A stretch of DNA of 64,000 nt from Liolophura sinensis. Taxonomy: Eukaryota; Mollusca; Polyplacophora; Chitonida; Chitonidae. The position numbers and the translations under genes are program-made. The stretch is from the NCBI RefSeq assembly GCF_032854445.1, contig NC_088296.1, positions 3,311,246 through 3,375,245 of the forward strand, in the 5' to 3' direction. Shown in pieces: positions 18,830 to 29,556 of this stretch. The notes under the pieces were generated by a model. That model was given only the letters and a program-made list of their open reading frames with translations. It had not been told where the DNA came from and searched no databases. How positions within the stretch are numbered: the stretch's first letter is position 1; the number at the start of each line of letters is the position of its first letter.

Positions 18830-21800
18830 CTGGAAAACACAAACACAGGCCGATCAGGACAGGGGTTGACCAATCAAGAATTGTGTGTGACAATGTTAAC
18901 ATGATTATTCAACAATTAGACATCGGGTTAAGGTACAGTTATTCACCAACTGATACGAAGAGTTCAGGTGCTAAGCAGACAAATCCATTTCAATTTTAAA
19001 TTAAATTAAATGTTGTACTCTCTTCCTGTATTTAGGAATGCAGTTATATGAAGATAGGTGTAACTAATGCGAGTTGGACATGAAAATGCAAATTCAGCAA
19101 AAAAGTGAATTCCATGAAATCAACTTTTTTAATGTCTTGGCACGAATGGCTTTTATCTACTTTTGCACCTGAAATCAATATGTATTTACATTTATCTTCA
19201 TAAATACTTAGATACATGTAATGACCAAAGAGAAGAGAATTAACAAAGTTATATGTAAATCAGAAATGGGATAGTATGCAAATTAGGCAATGAAAATTTA
19301 AAAGTTCATGACACATTTAATACTAGGTTTATTATCAAAACAAAGGTGACTTTTCAAAAAACGAAATATTTTTAAAATCAATTTCAATTCAAGAATAGTA
19401 TACATTACAAACAAAACTTAATAAGGATTTAATTCAACAACAGATTAATAAATCACCATCAGCACGAAAAACATCAGAGGAAAGAAAACTGGAAATCTGG
19501 CATCAACAAAACTGCCAACAGTTTCAGTAATGTCCATGGGGGGACTAAGCAAAGTCAAAATCTGGCAAAACGCAACTGACTAACACTACCTCCAAAGCCA
19601 GAACATAAACCCGTATACACCTACATACCATCAAATCGGTCACAAATTCATGTTTTTTGAGCAAATACGTGTTCTGATAAAGTTCAGACAGATATAGGCC
19701 CTGGAATGTCAAAACACCAAGAAAACTTCCAGTAAATGTAATACTTAAAAGTCATGTTTAATAGTATTTTTCCACGTACAATATACTTTAGAAGCTCGAA
19801 CACCTTGGCAGTTGCCTCCTTCAGTCAAACAAATCATTTCTCTCCCCCACCCCCCACCCCCAGATATGGCGCTGCCTTAAGTTTTGAAAGAAATTAGTCC
19901 AAACACAAGGGTCAAATGTCAACACAAAGCCCTTGAGTTGATTTTTCTCAAGAATTCTAATACTGACAAAGTGATGGCACTGTAGTGAAGACACGAGTCA
20001 AATCAATGCCTTTACAACAAAAATACTTGATAAAGTTATCCTGCGGACATAGAGTACAAAATGGCGAAGGTAACAAGCCAGTGAACGATTATGACTTTAT
20101 GCCAGTCCAGTTGCAGCCATTTTGTGGAAAGTGGAGGAGACCACAGAAGACAGAAGGAGATGTAAGTGTGCTGTTTAGAATGTAGCACTATGCAGGGTAA
20201 CAGGGATCAGTTCATATGGGAGATGTGGTAAAGTCATTAAACTGTGCCCAAAAGCAAGTTAGGCCAGATAGTCACAGGAAGTAAGCAGTCTCTCCTAAAG
20301 AGAAAGGTCTGCCTTTGGACAGTCCCAGGCAGAGCATCCAGTGACAGACAAGCCAGCTGGTTCCCATCAGGAGACCAGGGGAGGGAGGGAGTGGTGGAAT
20401 GGTGGGGGGGGGAGAAGTGAAACCTGAACAGAGATTTGGTCACTTTTAATCCTCTACCCTTCAGTCCCATGGGTGATATGCCTTAACTCTGCCAGCTTCA
20501 GGACTCAGCTTCCCTTTCTAATCTGTGAAATCCCTCAGCCATTCTGCCAATACAATGACAGTGTCCTGACAGTGGAAAAGTGCAAACATGGCCCCACAGT
20601 GGTGTAACAAAACCTACACAACAACATATGGGATTAGAACGGATTTTGAAAATCCATCCAAACCAGAAATGATTGTGCCACACTGTAGAAAGTACCTAAA
20701 CATCTCACCAGATGGATGCATTCATATTTAGGCCCAACAAACTTCAACTTTTTCTTTACACTGTTTGTGTGATGGGAGCCAACTGCATGTAGGACCACTT
20801 CTTTTTTAATTTAAAGTTCATCTCTGCTAAACTTGGTTGATCTGCATTACCATTACCGAGGTACCTTTTTTGACCATGGTGGCAAGCCAATATGCTATGT
20901 ATAGAGACGAATAAAAATCTATTTGCATACACTGTTGTTACCTATGGTGCCAACTCTACAAAACATGACATATGATTTTACCCCTTATTGTGGATCTAAA
21001 CACTAAAATTCTGTCCACCTTTTCAATGTGTCTGAATTTCAGCTGGATGAAATCAGCTACTGAGGGATCAAAAACACATAAATCTGCACTGGGAAGCCAT
21101 CCTCTATAGACCCCCACCCCTCCAAAAATGAGCCCTAATGACACTCTTAACGACCTACAGATGGGGTTAATTGGATTACAAGGTAATTAGGGACTGTCAG
21201 TAGGAGATGTTGGGCTCTTGTGATGATTAGCCTGTCTGACAAAGAAGATGGTACATGTAGTGTAGTCAGTGAGGTAATTCACAAGCTGGTCAGTTTCAAT
21301 GTCTTAACTCCAATGTCTCTTGTCAGAGAAAAAATGAGAGGGGTGGGGGGGGGGGGGGCAATGAGGGGTGATAAGGTAGGGAATATAAGAACAGTTCAAT
21401 GCAATAAACATGAAGGAGACATCCACAAACTGTGGACATATTCGAACCTACATATGAAGTCATAGTTTATTTCGAGCATCTATGTCTTTTATTACCCTTA
21501 ATGACCACAAATTTTGTCCATGATTAACTTGCCCATTTTTCCTCATTCTAACAGTTTTATTGATTTTAGAAAAGTGTTTTTTAGGTTTGCTTGGAACAAT
21601 ATTCTACTGGAAACCTGGAAGTTTGTATCAGCACCAAAAATAATGTTTTGTGACATTTATTTGCCTCTAAAAGTGCACTTCTGTGGGCAAAATTCACAGT
21701 GGATCTGCTAGATCAAAACACTGCAGACAGCTGTGGCCAAATAAGTGCAATGATCTTCAGAACTTGAGGACAGCCTACTGTTCATTCAGACATACCACAC

Positions 21801-21960
21801 ACTGCTGGTTTTCTCATAATCTCAACATTTATTTAAACACACATTACTGATCAAGAAAGCCTACTTAGTGAATCAACACAAACATGGAGACAGGTTAAAC
21901 GGACACACCATCAGACAGACAGACAGACAGATGAACAAACAGACAGACAGCCAAACTCAC
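18830..21960. other. Intron between exons 21961 and 18620
   Basis: AT-rich intron sequence with a poly(G) run near 20402-20411, one near 21346-21357, and (AGAC)n at 21913-21952. No exon or transposable element recognised. Confidence 0.65.
21913..21952. repeat. Imperfect (AGAC)n, (TCTG)n on the sense strand, by a donor site
   Basis: Tetranucleotide repeats AGACAGACAGACAGAC, interrupted once, begin about 9 bases inside the intron after the 21961 donor. Confidence 0.9.
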
Positions 21961-22097
21961 CATATCGTGGGGATGGTGCATGGAGCCGTATGATGAAGAC
22001 TGCGTGTAATGTGAGGTGGAACTTGAGGGGTAGGACGTTGATGAGGCCAAACCGTTGTTGTTGTTGGACCACAGATCATTTGTGTTGTGAGGCGCGT
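21961..22097 (-). CDS. TCF12: E-protein exon: NDLWSNN … SSSYGSMHHPHDM
   Basis: The 137-nt exon codes for APHNTNDLWSNNNNGLASST and ends QSSSYGSMHHPHDM. It matches the vertebrate stretch running from SSDLWSSSNG to MSQSSSYGNLHSHDRL. The acceptor is gatttacag/AC (phase 1; G plus AC gives Asp) and the donor is GATATG/GTGAGT (phase 0). Immediately downstream in the intron are (TCTG)n repeats on the sense strand. It is Asn/Ser-rich and probably disordered. Confidence 0.93.
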
Positions 22098-24857
22098 CTG
22101 TAAATCGAGAAAGGAAAATTTGTGAATAACGAAGAAAAAAAACCCCAAAAAATGTTATTTTGGACAACCTACAACAATATAACAGGAAAACCACTATTTT
22201 GGACACACTTTTTTTTTTCGCAATAAACCTTATTTAGATTTCTAATGAATCCCATTTGCTCTTGGATATAACATTAATTTCATTCAGGCTGCAAACTGGA
22301 CTTGCATCCCATCCAGCTGAAAAGATCTTTTCCATACTAAACCCTTTTCTCAGAACTCCAGGAAGTCCCAGGCTACCCTCAATTACAACTGTCATTTGGC
22401 ATCATATTCCATTCCACAAATGTCTTAACACGTTTTTTTCAAAGATGCGAACATATAATAGGACAGAAGATGCTGTAGATTAATTTTCATATGCGCTAAA
22501 ACAAAACAAAAAATCCTGTAGCCAAAAAAATGGAGCAGAGATTTTTTTTGTGTGAGTGTGAACCCTAATGGAGATCAGCAGCAGCAGAGTGTGAAGTCCA
22601 GCTGTGCATGTTGGCCATGTGCTGGAGATTGGATCCATCTTCCAGTCAGTTACCTAGGCGCACAGCCCTGTGTTTGTATTACGCCATACGAGCTGTGATT
22701 GGAATTGGAAGACTCCGCCAAGATGTTTTTGCACAACATCTCCCACAGTCTGTCGAAACGAGCAAAAAAAGCCACTCATCTCGGCAATGGAGAAGGGCAT
22801 ATTGAAGACATCGACCATATTTCGGCCATACGTTGAGCAATGACTGCCACGTTCGCCTGCGACTGAGTGCACTCGATGTTTATATTTTCTAACACCTTGA
22901 TGTATAGTTTTCTTTCCTGAGCTCAATTTGTCCGTAAACCCTAACAGCCATCAGTCGGCGTGATGGTGCGCACATTTGGTCACAAACTGCGACAATCTGA
23001 CAAACTTCAGTTAAAGCTTCTCTCAAAAAGGCAATGGCAAAGTGAAGACCTTGGGGCTGGTAGTGCTCAGAATACTTGGGGTTTAGCTGCAATCGGGGAC
23101 AGCTTGAGCCAAGATGTAAGCCATCAGCTTCTTAACACACTAGTCCCCACACCATGCCCAGATTCCCTGCTACCCCTGGCATTTTAATATCACTCCACAA
23201 CAGCGTCCTCAAACTCACTGTGGTCATTCACAGTATTAAGTGCACTTTCTCGTACAACCAAACTTTCCTTTTCCTTCAAAGATCTCATAACCCTAGCTAA
23301 TTTTCTTTGTGAAAAGGTTTCTGTTCTTGTCACTTGTCAAATTAGTCAAATCTAATAGATCCAATACAATACTCCAATGGAGACTTCTTCAAATATTTTC
23401 CTTGTGATAAACTACATACTTTTTGTGGTTGTTTTCAAAAATGTCCTGAAATGCCTTTTGTATTTTCTTTGTACTTTCCGAGAGAAGAAACAGAAAAATT
23501 CTGCAAATTTTAGCTGTAAACTAAAAATAAAACACTTATACTTCATAGAATTTGATTTGAATGTTGATCAGCCGCCATAGTGTCAAGCAATTTCACACAT
23601 TCCAAATCTTCTGCTAATTTTTATCACCCCCCCCCCCCCACTCCTCCCCCGCCCGACTGCAGATAGATGGGGAAACAACAAAACATGATTTCCTTGTCAA
23701 TGATACGACTTCTTTGTGCAACCTGCTCCTAGGAATTCGCCTTACTGCATGAAGTTAGAATGAAGGTAGAATAGACAGCTTTATTTTAAAAGTTCCAATA
23801 CTTTCTTGTTCAACTTACTCCCTGAGTAGCCACTGGAACAAGGTTATACACAATTTATGTACGTGAACGATCAAGAACTAAACGCCAACCTTTAAAGACG
23901 ATCGGTTTTGGAATCAGAGCAATAGTCTGACAATTTCTAGAACCTGCTTTTAAATTGTAACATACAGATGTCCACAGCGTCTCACTGGTTCTACTTTTCT
24001 TCATGGCCTATGAAAAGTGGAATATCTACCAGATTTCTGGATTCATTTATCTACACCAACATGCAACAGGGGGAATCTCAATGAAGATGGACAGACCCTT
24101 GGTATGAGTTCTCCTATCAGAGGTGTTGATCTAATGGATCCCCCTGTGAGGAGATTGTATCAAGACATGAGGTATTCACAAGGGTGGAGGTAGGGATATC
24201 TCTAGGGGTAACAAGAAACATCTGCAGGATTAGGAGGGGGGGGGGGGCAGGCCCCCTCCTCTCAGTACATACCCACACAGGCACCCAGATTAACTAGGAC
24301 AGCTGGTGTACAACCCCATTTTGAACCAATTTTCATGACACATTGCCAGGGGCTAAACAAGGGACCTTGAAGAATCAAGACTGACTTTGCTAGCTTGTAA
24401 ATCAGCATTTTTCTGTGATGAGACAGAGGACACTAGGATGAAAAACAGGAAACCACCTCCAACACACCTCATAATTTTGTCATTTTTTTTAGCACTTCTA
24501 ATTCATTTGTCTTCAAAAATTAATGCCATACACCAAGTAAAAGGGAGAATGAATCTTTTTACAAGGTCACTGAATTCCAGGAAAATGTGCAGTGTCTTTA
24601 CAGCTTTCCCATTCAAGATGTATTTACATCTTGAGAAAGACTTGAAAAACAAGGAAAAACATCAAAATTGGACAAAATAAAAAAATGGATTTGCAATTGT
24701 TTTTAACTGCTCTTTGACAATTAAGTGTCGGCCCACTCCTAAGACACAAAATAAAAAACAAGCCCAAAGATTCTTTTCAAAAAGCGGTAGGTATTAATGT
24801 CACTGTTCATACCTTCTGAAGATTCAACGTTTCCTAGAAATTCACAACAGTCAATGA

Positions 24858-24926
24858 CAACACTGCTCACTAGCAATCATCAACACTGCTCACTTGCAAT
24901 CATCAACACTGCTCACTTGCAATCAT
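24858..24926. repeat. 3 x 23-bp tandem repeat
   Basis: CAACACTGCTCACTTGCAATCAT occurs three times in tandem as parts CAACACTGCTCAC and TTGCAATCAT. Confidence 0.92.
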
Positions 24927-25729
24927 TGAGCCTGAATGTCTCTTTCCAACAAATCCACCCCATCACACTACTTAACATGGGCTTGTAGCAAACAAGTAAG
25001 TTCAAAAGCAACAAGGGTTATACATGTATCTACAGCCATTTGGGTCAGTTCCCAAACTAATGGACTTGGCTCAACACATGCCGTATCAAAACTATGCAAG
25101 GTTAACAAAAATATGATTTTTTTTTTATAAATAAAGAGTTAAGTTTTCATTCAAATGCTCTATGCATAAAGTATGAAATTTCTTTGAGCCGGGTCTCAAT
25201 GTCACTATAACTATTCAGGTAAATACAAATAGTGTACATCAGACGTGCCTAACCCTGGTGAATGTAATGTGTTTCGTGCATAATGTCATGTTTTCGTGCA
25301 TAAATCAAATTTTATGTGTACATAATCGTGACAACAGTCCGGCAGATAATATGTTTAACCCTTCTTGAAAATCACTTTAAATAAACACACCAATGCAAAA
25401 AAAAAGTTTTTAATCACGGTAACATTTTACTTGTGTCACTAAAATGTCAGGAGGTTCCCCAAACGGAAATAAAAGACATGTTTGGTGTGTTAGTTTGGGT
25501 AACTAAGAGAAAAAGTCTTCACGTTCTAGATCAAGATAATGAGGTTATTAAGGATTCAGCATGTTTGGGTGATGTATAATCAATCTTTGATGTGTCCTGT
25601 ATATTTTCTGTGATCACGCTTTTTTTTGACGGTTTACTTGTTGCTCTATAAACATAATAAATTGCAGATCTGAACAAATGTCACAAATATGGATACCCAA
25701 AAGCGTTTGTGACTGGAGCAAACTTGAAT

Positions 25730-25852
25730 TCATTGATTGAGCCAATCCAACCAATGTAATCAAAATCTTCAAGATGAAAAATAAAAACATGCATAAATTG
25801 CACTGAAAGTTGCTCTTTCGTATACGAAAATGTTGAGGAATTAGGGTATTAG
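25730..25852 (-). mobile_element. MITE fragment
   Basis: Matches the inverse of the family start: GCCAATCCAACCAATGTA, then ATTGCACTGAAAGTTGCTCT and a terminal GAAAATGTTGAGGAATTAG. The other end is missing. Confidence 0.6.
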
Positions 25853-26040
25853 AGGTCTGAATTATGCTTTCAAAATTATGGACCATTCAACGATTTCATC
25901 AAATTTTTTTTTTTACTCCACTAAATATATTTTTGCACAAGACATTTTGAACCACTTGCAAATGCCTCTGCGATAAAGACATACTCCTAAGTGTTTTTCA
26001 GGAATGAAAGCTGCTTTGAGACAACTATTTACTCAGAGTT

Positions 26041-26257
26041 TCCTGTAACAGAAGGTACTTTTCGCATGTTTGCAAGGTGTTTATTCAAGCATATTCTGAA
26101 GTCATTATTCTGTGTAGAACACAGAAAAATTACACTTTTCACGAAGTGCTGAAATTGGCAATTCCAACCAATGTAGTTTTGTCTCCAAAATCAACTTCAA
26201 AATGTCCCTAAATTGCACTTAAAGTTGGTCTTTAACATGGGAAAAGGTTGAGAAAAA
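26041..26257 (-). mobile_element. MITE copy 3, near full length
   Basis: Minus orientation. It shows TTTGCAAGGTGTTTATTCAA, GCATATTCTGAAG, CCAACCAATGTAGTTTTGTC and the end GGGAAAAGGTTGAGAA, as in copies at 31601 and 61984. Confidence 0.82.
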
Positions 26258-26489
26258 ATAGGGAATAAGCTGACTTGAGACGTAGCTTTGACAGGTAGGC
26301 TTGATCAAAACCAGCCATACATATACATATATATGCATATTGTTTTCATCTTTGATTAAAAATGTCAAGATTTTATTTTCCTGAAGAGAATGTACAAAAT
26401 GTGTAACGTGTACTTATTGCAGGTTTTGTCTTCTCCACATATGGCAAATAGATTAACATTTCACTTAGGACTGAGTTGCTGACTTTTGT

Positions 26490-26940
26490 TTGATTCTGAG
26501 AAAAGTTTTCAGAGTTGTTTTCAGAAGGTAAGAAGACGTTCTAGCAGGAAAATATCATTTTCACCGCTGACAAATATTTGGGGATTTTTACTTTCCTCTA
26601 ACAAAAGATTGGGGAAAGTCAGAGACAGATTCTGAAAAAAGGTATTCTGAGACTGTTTGAAAGGTAGATTTTCACCACCAAAAGTAATATTTAATGATGA
26701 ACTTTCAGGTCTTTTACCATACTACACAAGTCAGAGAGAGGAATATTTTTTCTTATCCTGAAGAAAGGTGCTTTCAAGTTTGTTTGGAATCTAAGAAGAT
26801 GTTCTACCAGAAAAAAATGTAATTTTTAACATTAACGGTAATATTTTATGTTATTTATTTGCCTCTTTTATGGGGGTCAACCTTCAGGTCATTTAAAATA
26901 CTACAGGAGAGTAAGAGAGAGGAATGTTGGAAAGTTGTAA
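26490..26940. repeat. Degenerate long tandem repeat by exon 26947
   Basis: Blocks such as TAAGAAGACGTTCTAGCAGG / TAAGAAGATGTTCTACCAG, GGTCTTTTACCATACTAC / GGTCATTTAAAATACTAC and GTCAGAGAGAGGAATATT / GTAAGAGAGAGGAATGTT recur with a spacing of about 200 bp or more. It abuts the donor of the common exon. Confidence 0.55.
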
Positions 26941-26946
26941 ACTCAC

Positions 26947-27043
26947 CCGTGTAATATGAGGGTTCACCGCCGTACAGCCCTGACTTGGGGGAAGGGTACC
27001 GCGGCAAGTCCTGCCCATATTCATCAGGGTTCTGTGAATACAC
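26947..27043 (-). CDS. TCF12: E-protein exon: VYSQNPDEYGQDLPRYPSPK, the junction exon for alternative N-termini
   Basis: The 97-nt exon codes for VYSQNPDEYGQDLPRYPSPK and SGLYGGEPSYYT. It corresponds to the vertebrate exon starting [22 protein letters not shown], which is where both the long isoform and HEBAlt/TCF4-A enter the common part of the protein. The acceptor is gtatttccag/GTG, phase 0, and the donor is TACACGG/GTGAGT, phase 1. Any alternative first exon ending in phase 0 can use it; the MYCAY exon at 29497 does. Confidence 0.94.
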
Positions 27044-29344
27044 CTGGAAATACACACAAAAACACAAAACTAAGTACGCAAGTTACAAATACACAAGAGT
27101 GTGTGAAAACAGACACATGTGTACATTCACAGAAAAAAAACATCACACACAAGGAAATGTGGACCTGTAAACATATATAAAACACAAAATTATAGAAGAA
27201 CAAATGTAAATATGCCTGAGCAATACACAATAAAAACATCTCCACTGGTAGGTAACTTCTAGAAATTTAGTTACCCTATGACAGAGATCCAGGCTGTGCT
27301 AAAATAATAAATATTTATGGAATGTAGATAGCTCAGTACCATGAAGATGAGGAATAAACACAGGGTGAAAGACAGAAGAAAGGCTTTACAAATATAAAAT
27401 TTCGTATGAGTATATTTTGCTCCATGACTGACAGTTACACAACCAGTGGTTTTAAGATAGTAAATGTGTACAAACCACAAGAATGCTGCCAAATGTAGCT
27501 CTGTCTGTTTCGACGATAAAATCGCTAAAAAATAATTGTTCTAATATTAATCTATCTTGCTATCAGGCTTGTTGGTAGTTTCCGGTGGGGTCAGGTTACC
27601 CTTGGGGCCAGCAGCCCGTGGGGGGTGAACTTTTAATCCCTGGGGTCTGCTCTATGTCAGCTTAATCAACCTTCAGACAAGAAGTCTACTGTAATACTCA
27701 CAAGAGTATATGTCTACAGATGGAGTGAGGCTAGCATATAATACATATTGTAACACCTATATCAGTCAGGGTTTTCATCGATTACAGCTTCTAAGTTTTT
27801 TCCCCAAATTACGCATAAAAATTCTGTCACATTATTTGCTTGCCCTATCAGATTCTCTCACTGGAAGCAGTGCTTTCTTTATCTTTCTGAAGTACACATC
27901 AGCATAACCACCTCACAAGAATATTTTTCGAGGAACGACGACCTGAAAATGTGGGTACCTTTTGTTTTCCCAGGACAAATTTAACTACATGTAATTTTGT
28001 GACACAATAATTAAGATAGACAAGATGAACTTAAATCGTGCAGATGCTCTGATCAAGGCGATTCTTCCACCACTCTAATGATGGACTTTGACATGAAGTG
28101 TCACATGAGTATGTGCTCTGATCAAGGCGAATGTTCATGATGTACCAAAATGACAACTTATTTCACTGATTATTTACTTTACAATATACTATGTAATATA
28201 GTTCCCATTTACAGACATATATCATACATGTGTCCAATTTCCCTTTTAGCAAACTTGACTACCACAGAAAGTATCAACGAAATGAAAAATAGCTTTCTAA
28301 CTTGATTAAATTGATGACGTAAAAACTGTTCCTCAAGATGAAAAATTATTTAGTCTAAAGAATTAACTTTTTTCCATGTCAATTAGTTTTGTTTTTTCAA
28401 TTTTATGAGGGGATAAAATCTCATAAATGGATCCTCAGTTGGTCGTCATTTTTAGATTTTTATCCAAAAAAATCTGCAAATATTCCAGAAGTGTTCATCA
28501 TTTGCAAAAATTTTAATTAAGGTTTCAATAAGGATCTTTAATTATATTTTTATTCCACATTTATTAAATATCTTCACAACATACTACTGAATGATACTTT
28601 GGTAACGGAAGATTGTACCAAAGAATGTGAGACATTTTCTGATGTCTAGTAGAAATAGTCAAAGAAGTGACCAACTATTATGGAGCACATCTAAGCATTT
28701 GGAAGCACAGCTGTGTCAGCAAACGTTCTAGCCTGATTAAGTGACCAGACAGGTAGACAGACAGACAGACAGCTGATATGATTGATTCAAAGGGTAACAA
28801 ACTTTGTCCACAAATACTGAAGGAAATTCTGCCCCCTAGATCAGCAGTCAGTTCACATAAATTATTCAACTTCCTACCAATGAAACCCACACTTCTGTAG
28901 GGCTGATTTCTTCACAGCTAATAACCACACCAACAAAGACCATAGGTTTGTATTGGCGTAATAAATAAACTCTGGATCTGACAACAGGCTTTGTGTGCTT
29001 GCAGTGTCCTACCTATGGAATGCATTATTTCCTTTACCAGACTTTTCCGAGTGTGCAGACTAGTGAATTAGGCACAAAAAAAATGAGCCAAACACTATTT
29101 GCAATGCTTTATCAGGACATCAGGATGAAGGGCTCCACATTTCATCACATCAAAAATTTCAACTGTTATAGGAAAACCATCCATATTCTCTCTCTTTTTT
29201 TTTTTGGCCTGACAGACAAACTTGGCATACGAATGAAAAGCTCACGCAACAGGCTATCAGGTTTAAGTACAACAGAAAGTTAAAAAGATATAAAGACAAG
29301 AACTAAGCGTACGTGCATAATTGGCAGATCAGCTTGGAACTTAC
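27044..29344. other. Intron between N-terminal exon copies and common exon 26947
   Basis: AT-rich. It includes a GACAGACAGACAGACAGAC run near 28753 and two copies of TGCTCTGATCAAGGCGA (about 28045 and 28113). No exon recognised. Confidence 0.65.
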
Positions 29345-29377
29345 ACTGACCAGATTAGCGGGCGGATACAGACTTTT
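29345..29377 (-). CDS. TCF12: Candidate 33-nt cassette exon, diverged copy of the MYCAY exon end
   Basis: The unit codes for KSLYPPANLVS. The acceptor is gttattcag/AAA and the donor is GGTCAGT/GTAAGTTCC; both ends are phase 0. Its last 24 bases match the end of the 29497-29556 exon at 19 of 24 positions by my hand alignment (YPPANLVS against YLPTKLGN), and the nine intron bases GTAAGTTCC are identical. It lies 119 bp downstream in sense. It may be a working cassette, an exon of the long isoform, or a decaying duplicate. In frame it could follow the MYCAY exon or a long-isoform exon and enter VYSQNPDEY. Confidence 0.5.
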
Positions 29378-29496
29378 CTGAATAACTAACTTTGCAAACT
29401 AATGAACTCTAAATGAAACAGACGTCGAGTTTTCAGCAGAAAGTAAACACAATGAAGTAAGTATAGATGTACAGTTGGAGCAGTGTGGGAACTTAC

Positions 29497-29556
29497 ATTG
29501 CCCAGTTTAGTGGGCAGATACATGAAGGGCCTGTAGAAGGGGTAGGCACAGTACAT
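29497..29556 (-). CDS. TCF12: Alternative N-terminal exon, HEBAlt/TCF4-A type (MYCAYP…)
   Basis: It codes for MYCAYPFYRPFMYLPTKLGN and then the donor GGCAAT/GTAAGT in phase 0. As I recall them, vertebrate HEBAlt and TCF4-A begin MYCAYPVPGM or MYCAYTIPGM, continue with an MYYYNGK motif, and splice to VYAPS…; here MYLPTKLGN occupies the MYYYNGK position and splices to VYSQNPDEY. The start codon context (AGG before ATG, A at -3) is favourable. The 5' limit is not settled: upstream sequence stays in frame, and a weak acceptor at CCTCCAG/AC (exon start 29573, phase 1) would make this an internal exon. By analogy with vertebrates it should have its own promoter within the gene and give a short form lacking AD1. 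Confidence 0.82.

Larger units (their letters stand above)
22098..26946. other. Intron between exons 26947 and 21961
   Basis: Holds a 3 x 23 bp repeat (24858-24926), two MITE copies in minus orientation (25730-25852 partial, 26041-26257) and a degenerate tandem region (26490-26940). No conserved exon recognised. Confidence 0.65.
310..29556 (-). other. TCF12: E-protein (class I bHLH) gene body, 3' end outside window
   Basis: The exons listed below, read on the minus strand, assemble into one E-protein. These ubiquitous nuclear bHLH factors dimerise with tissue-specific bHLH partners and bind CANNTG E-boxes. Domain order matches vertebrate TCF12/TCF4: an Alt-type N-terminus, a Ser/Pro-rich middle, the conserved GDALGKALASIY and NPTTPVSSPP blocks, the AD2 helix ([13 protein letters not shown]), a charged linker and the bHLH. 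Junction phases agree throughout. The exon that would code for the conserved ERNLNPKAACLKRREEE-type tail is not visible, so the gene continues left of position 1. The symbol is a family-level assignment: invertebrates usually have one E-protein equally related to TCF3, TCF4, TCF12 and da. Confidence 0.93.
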
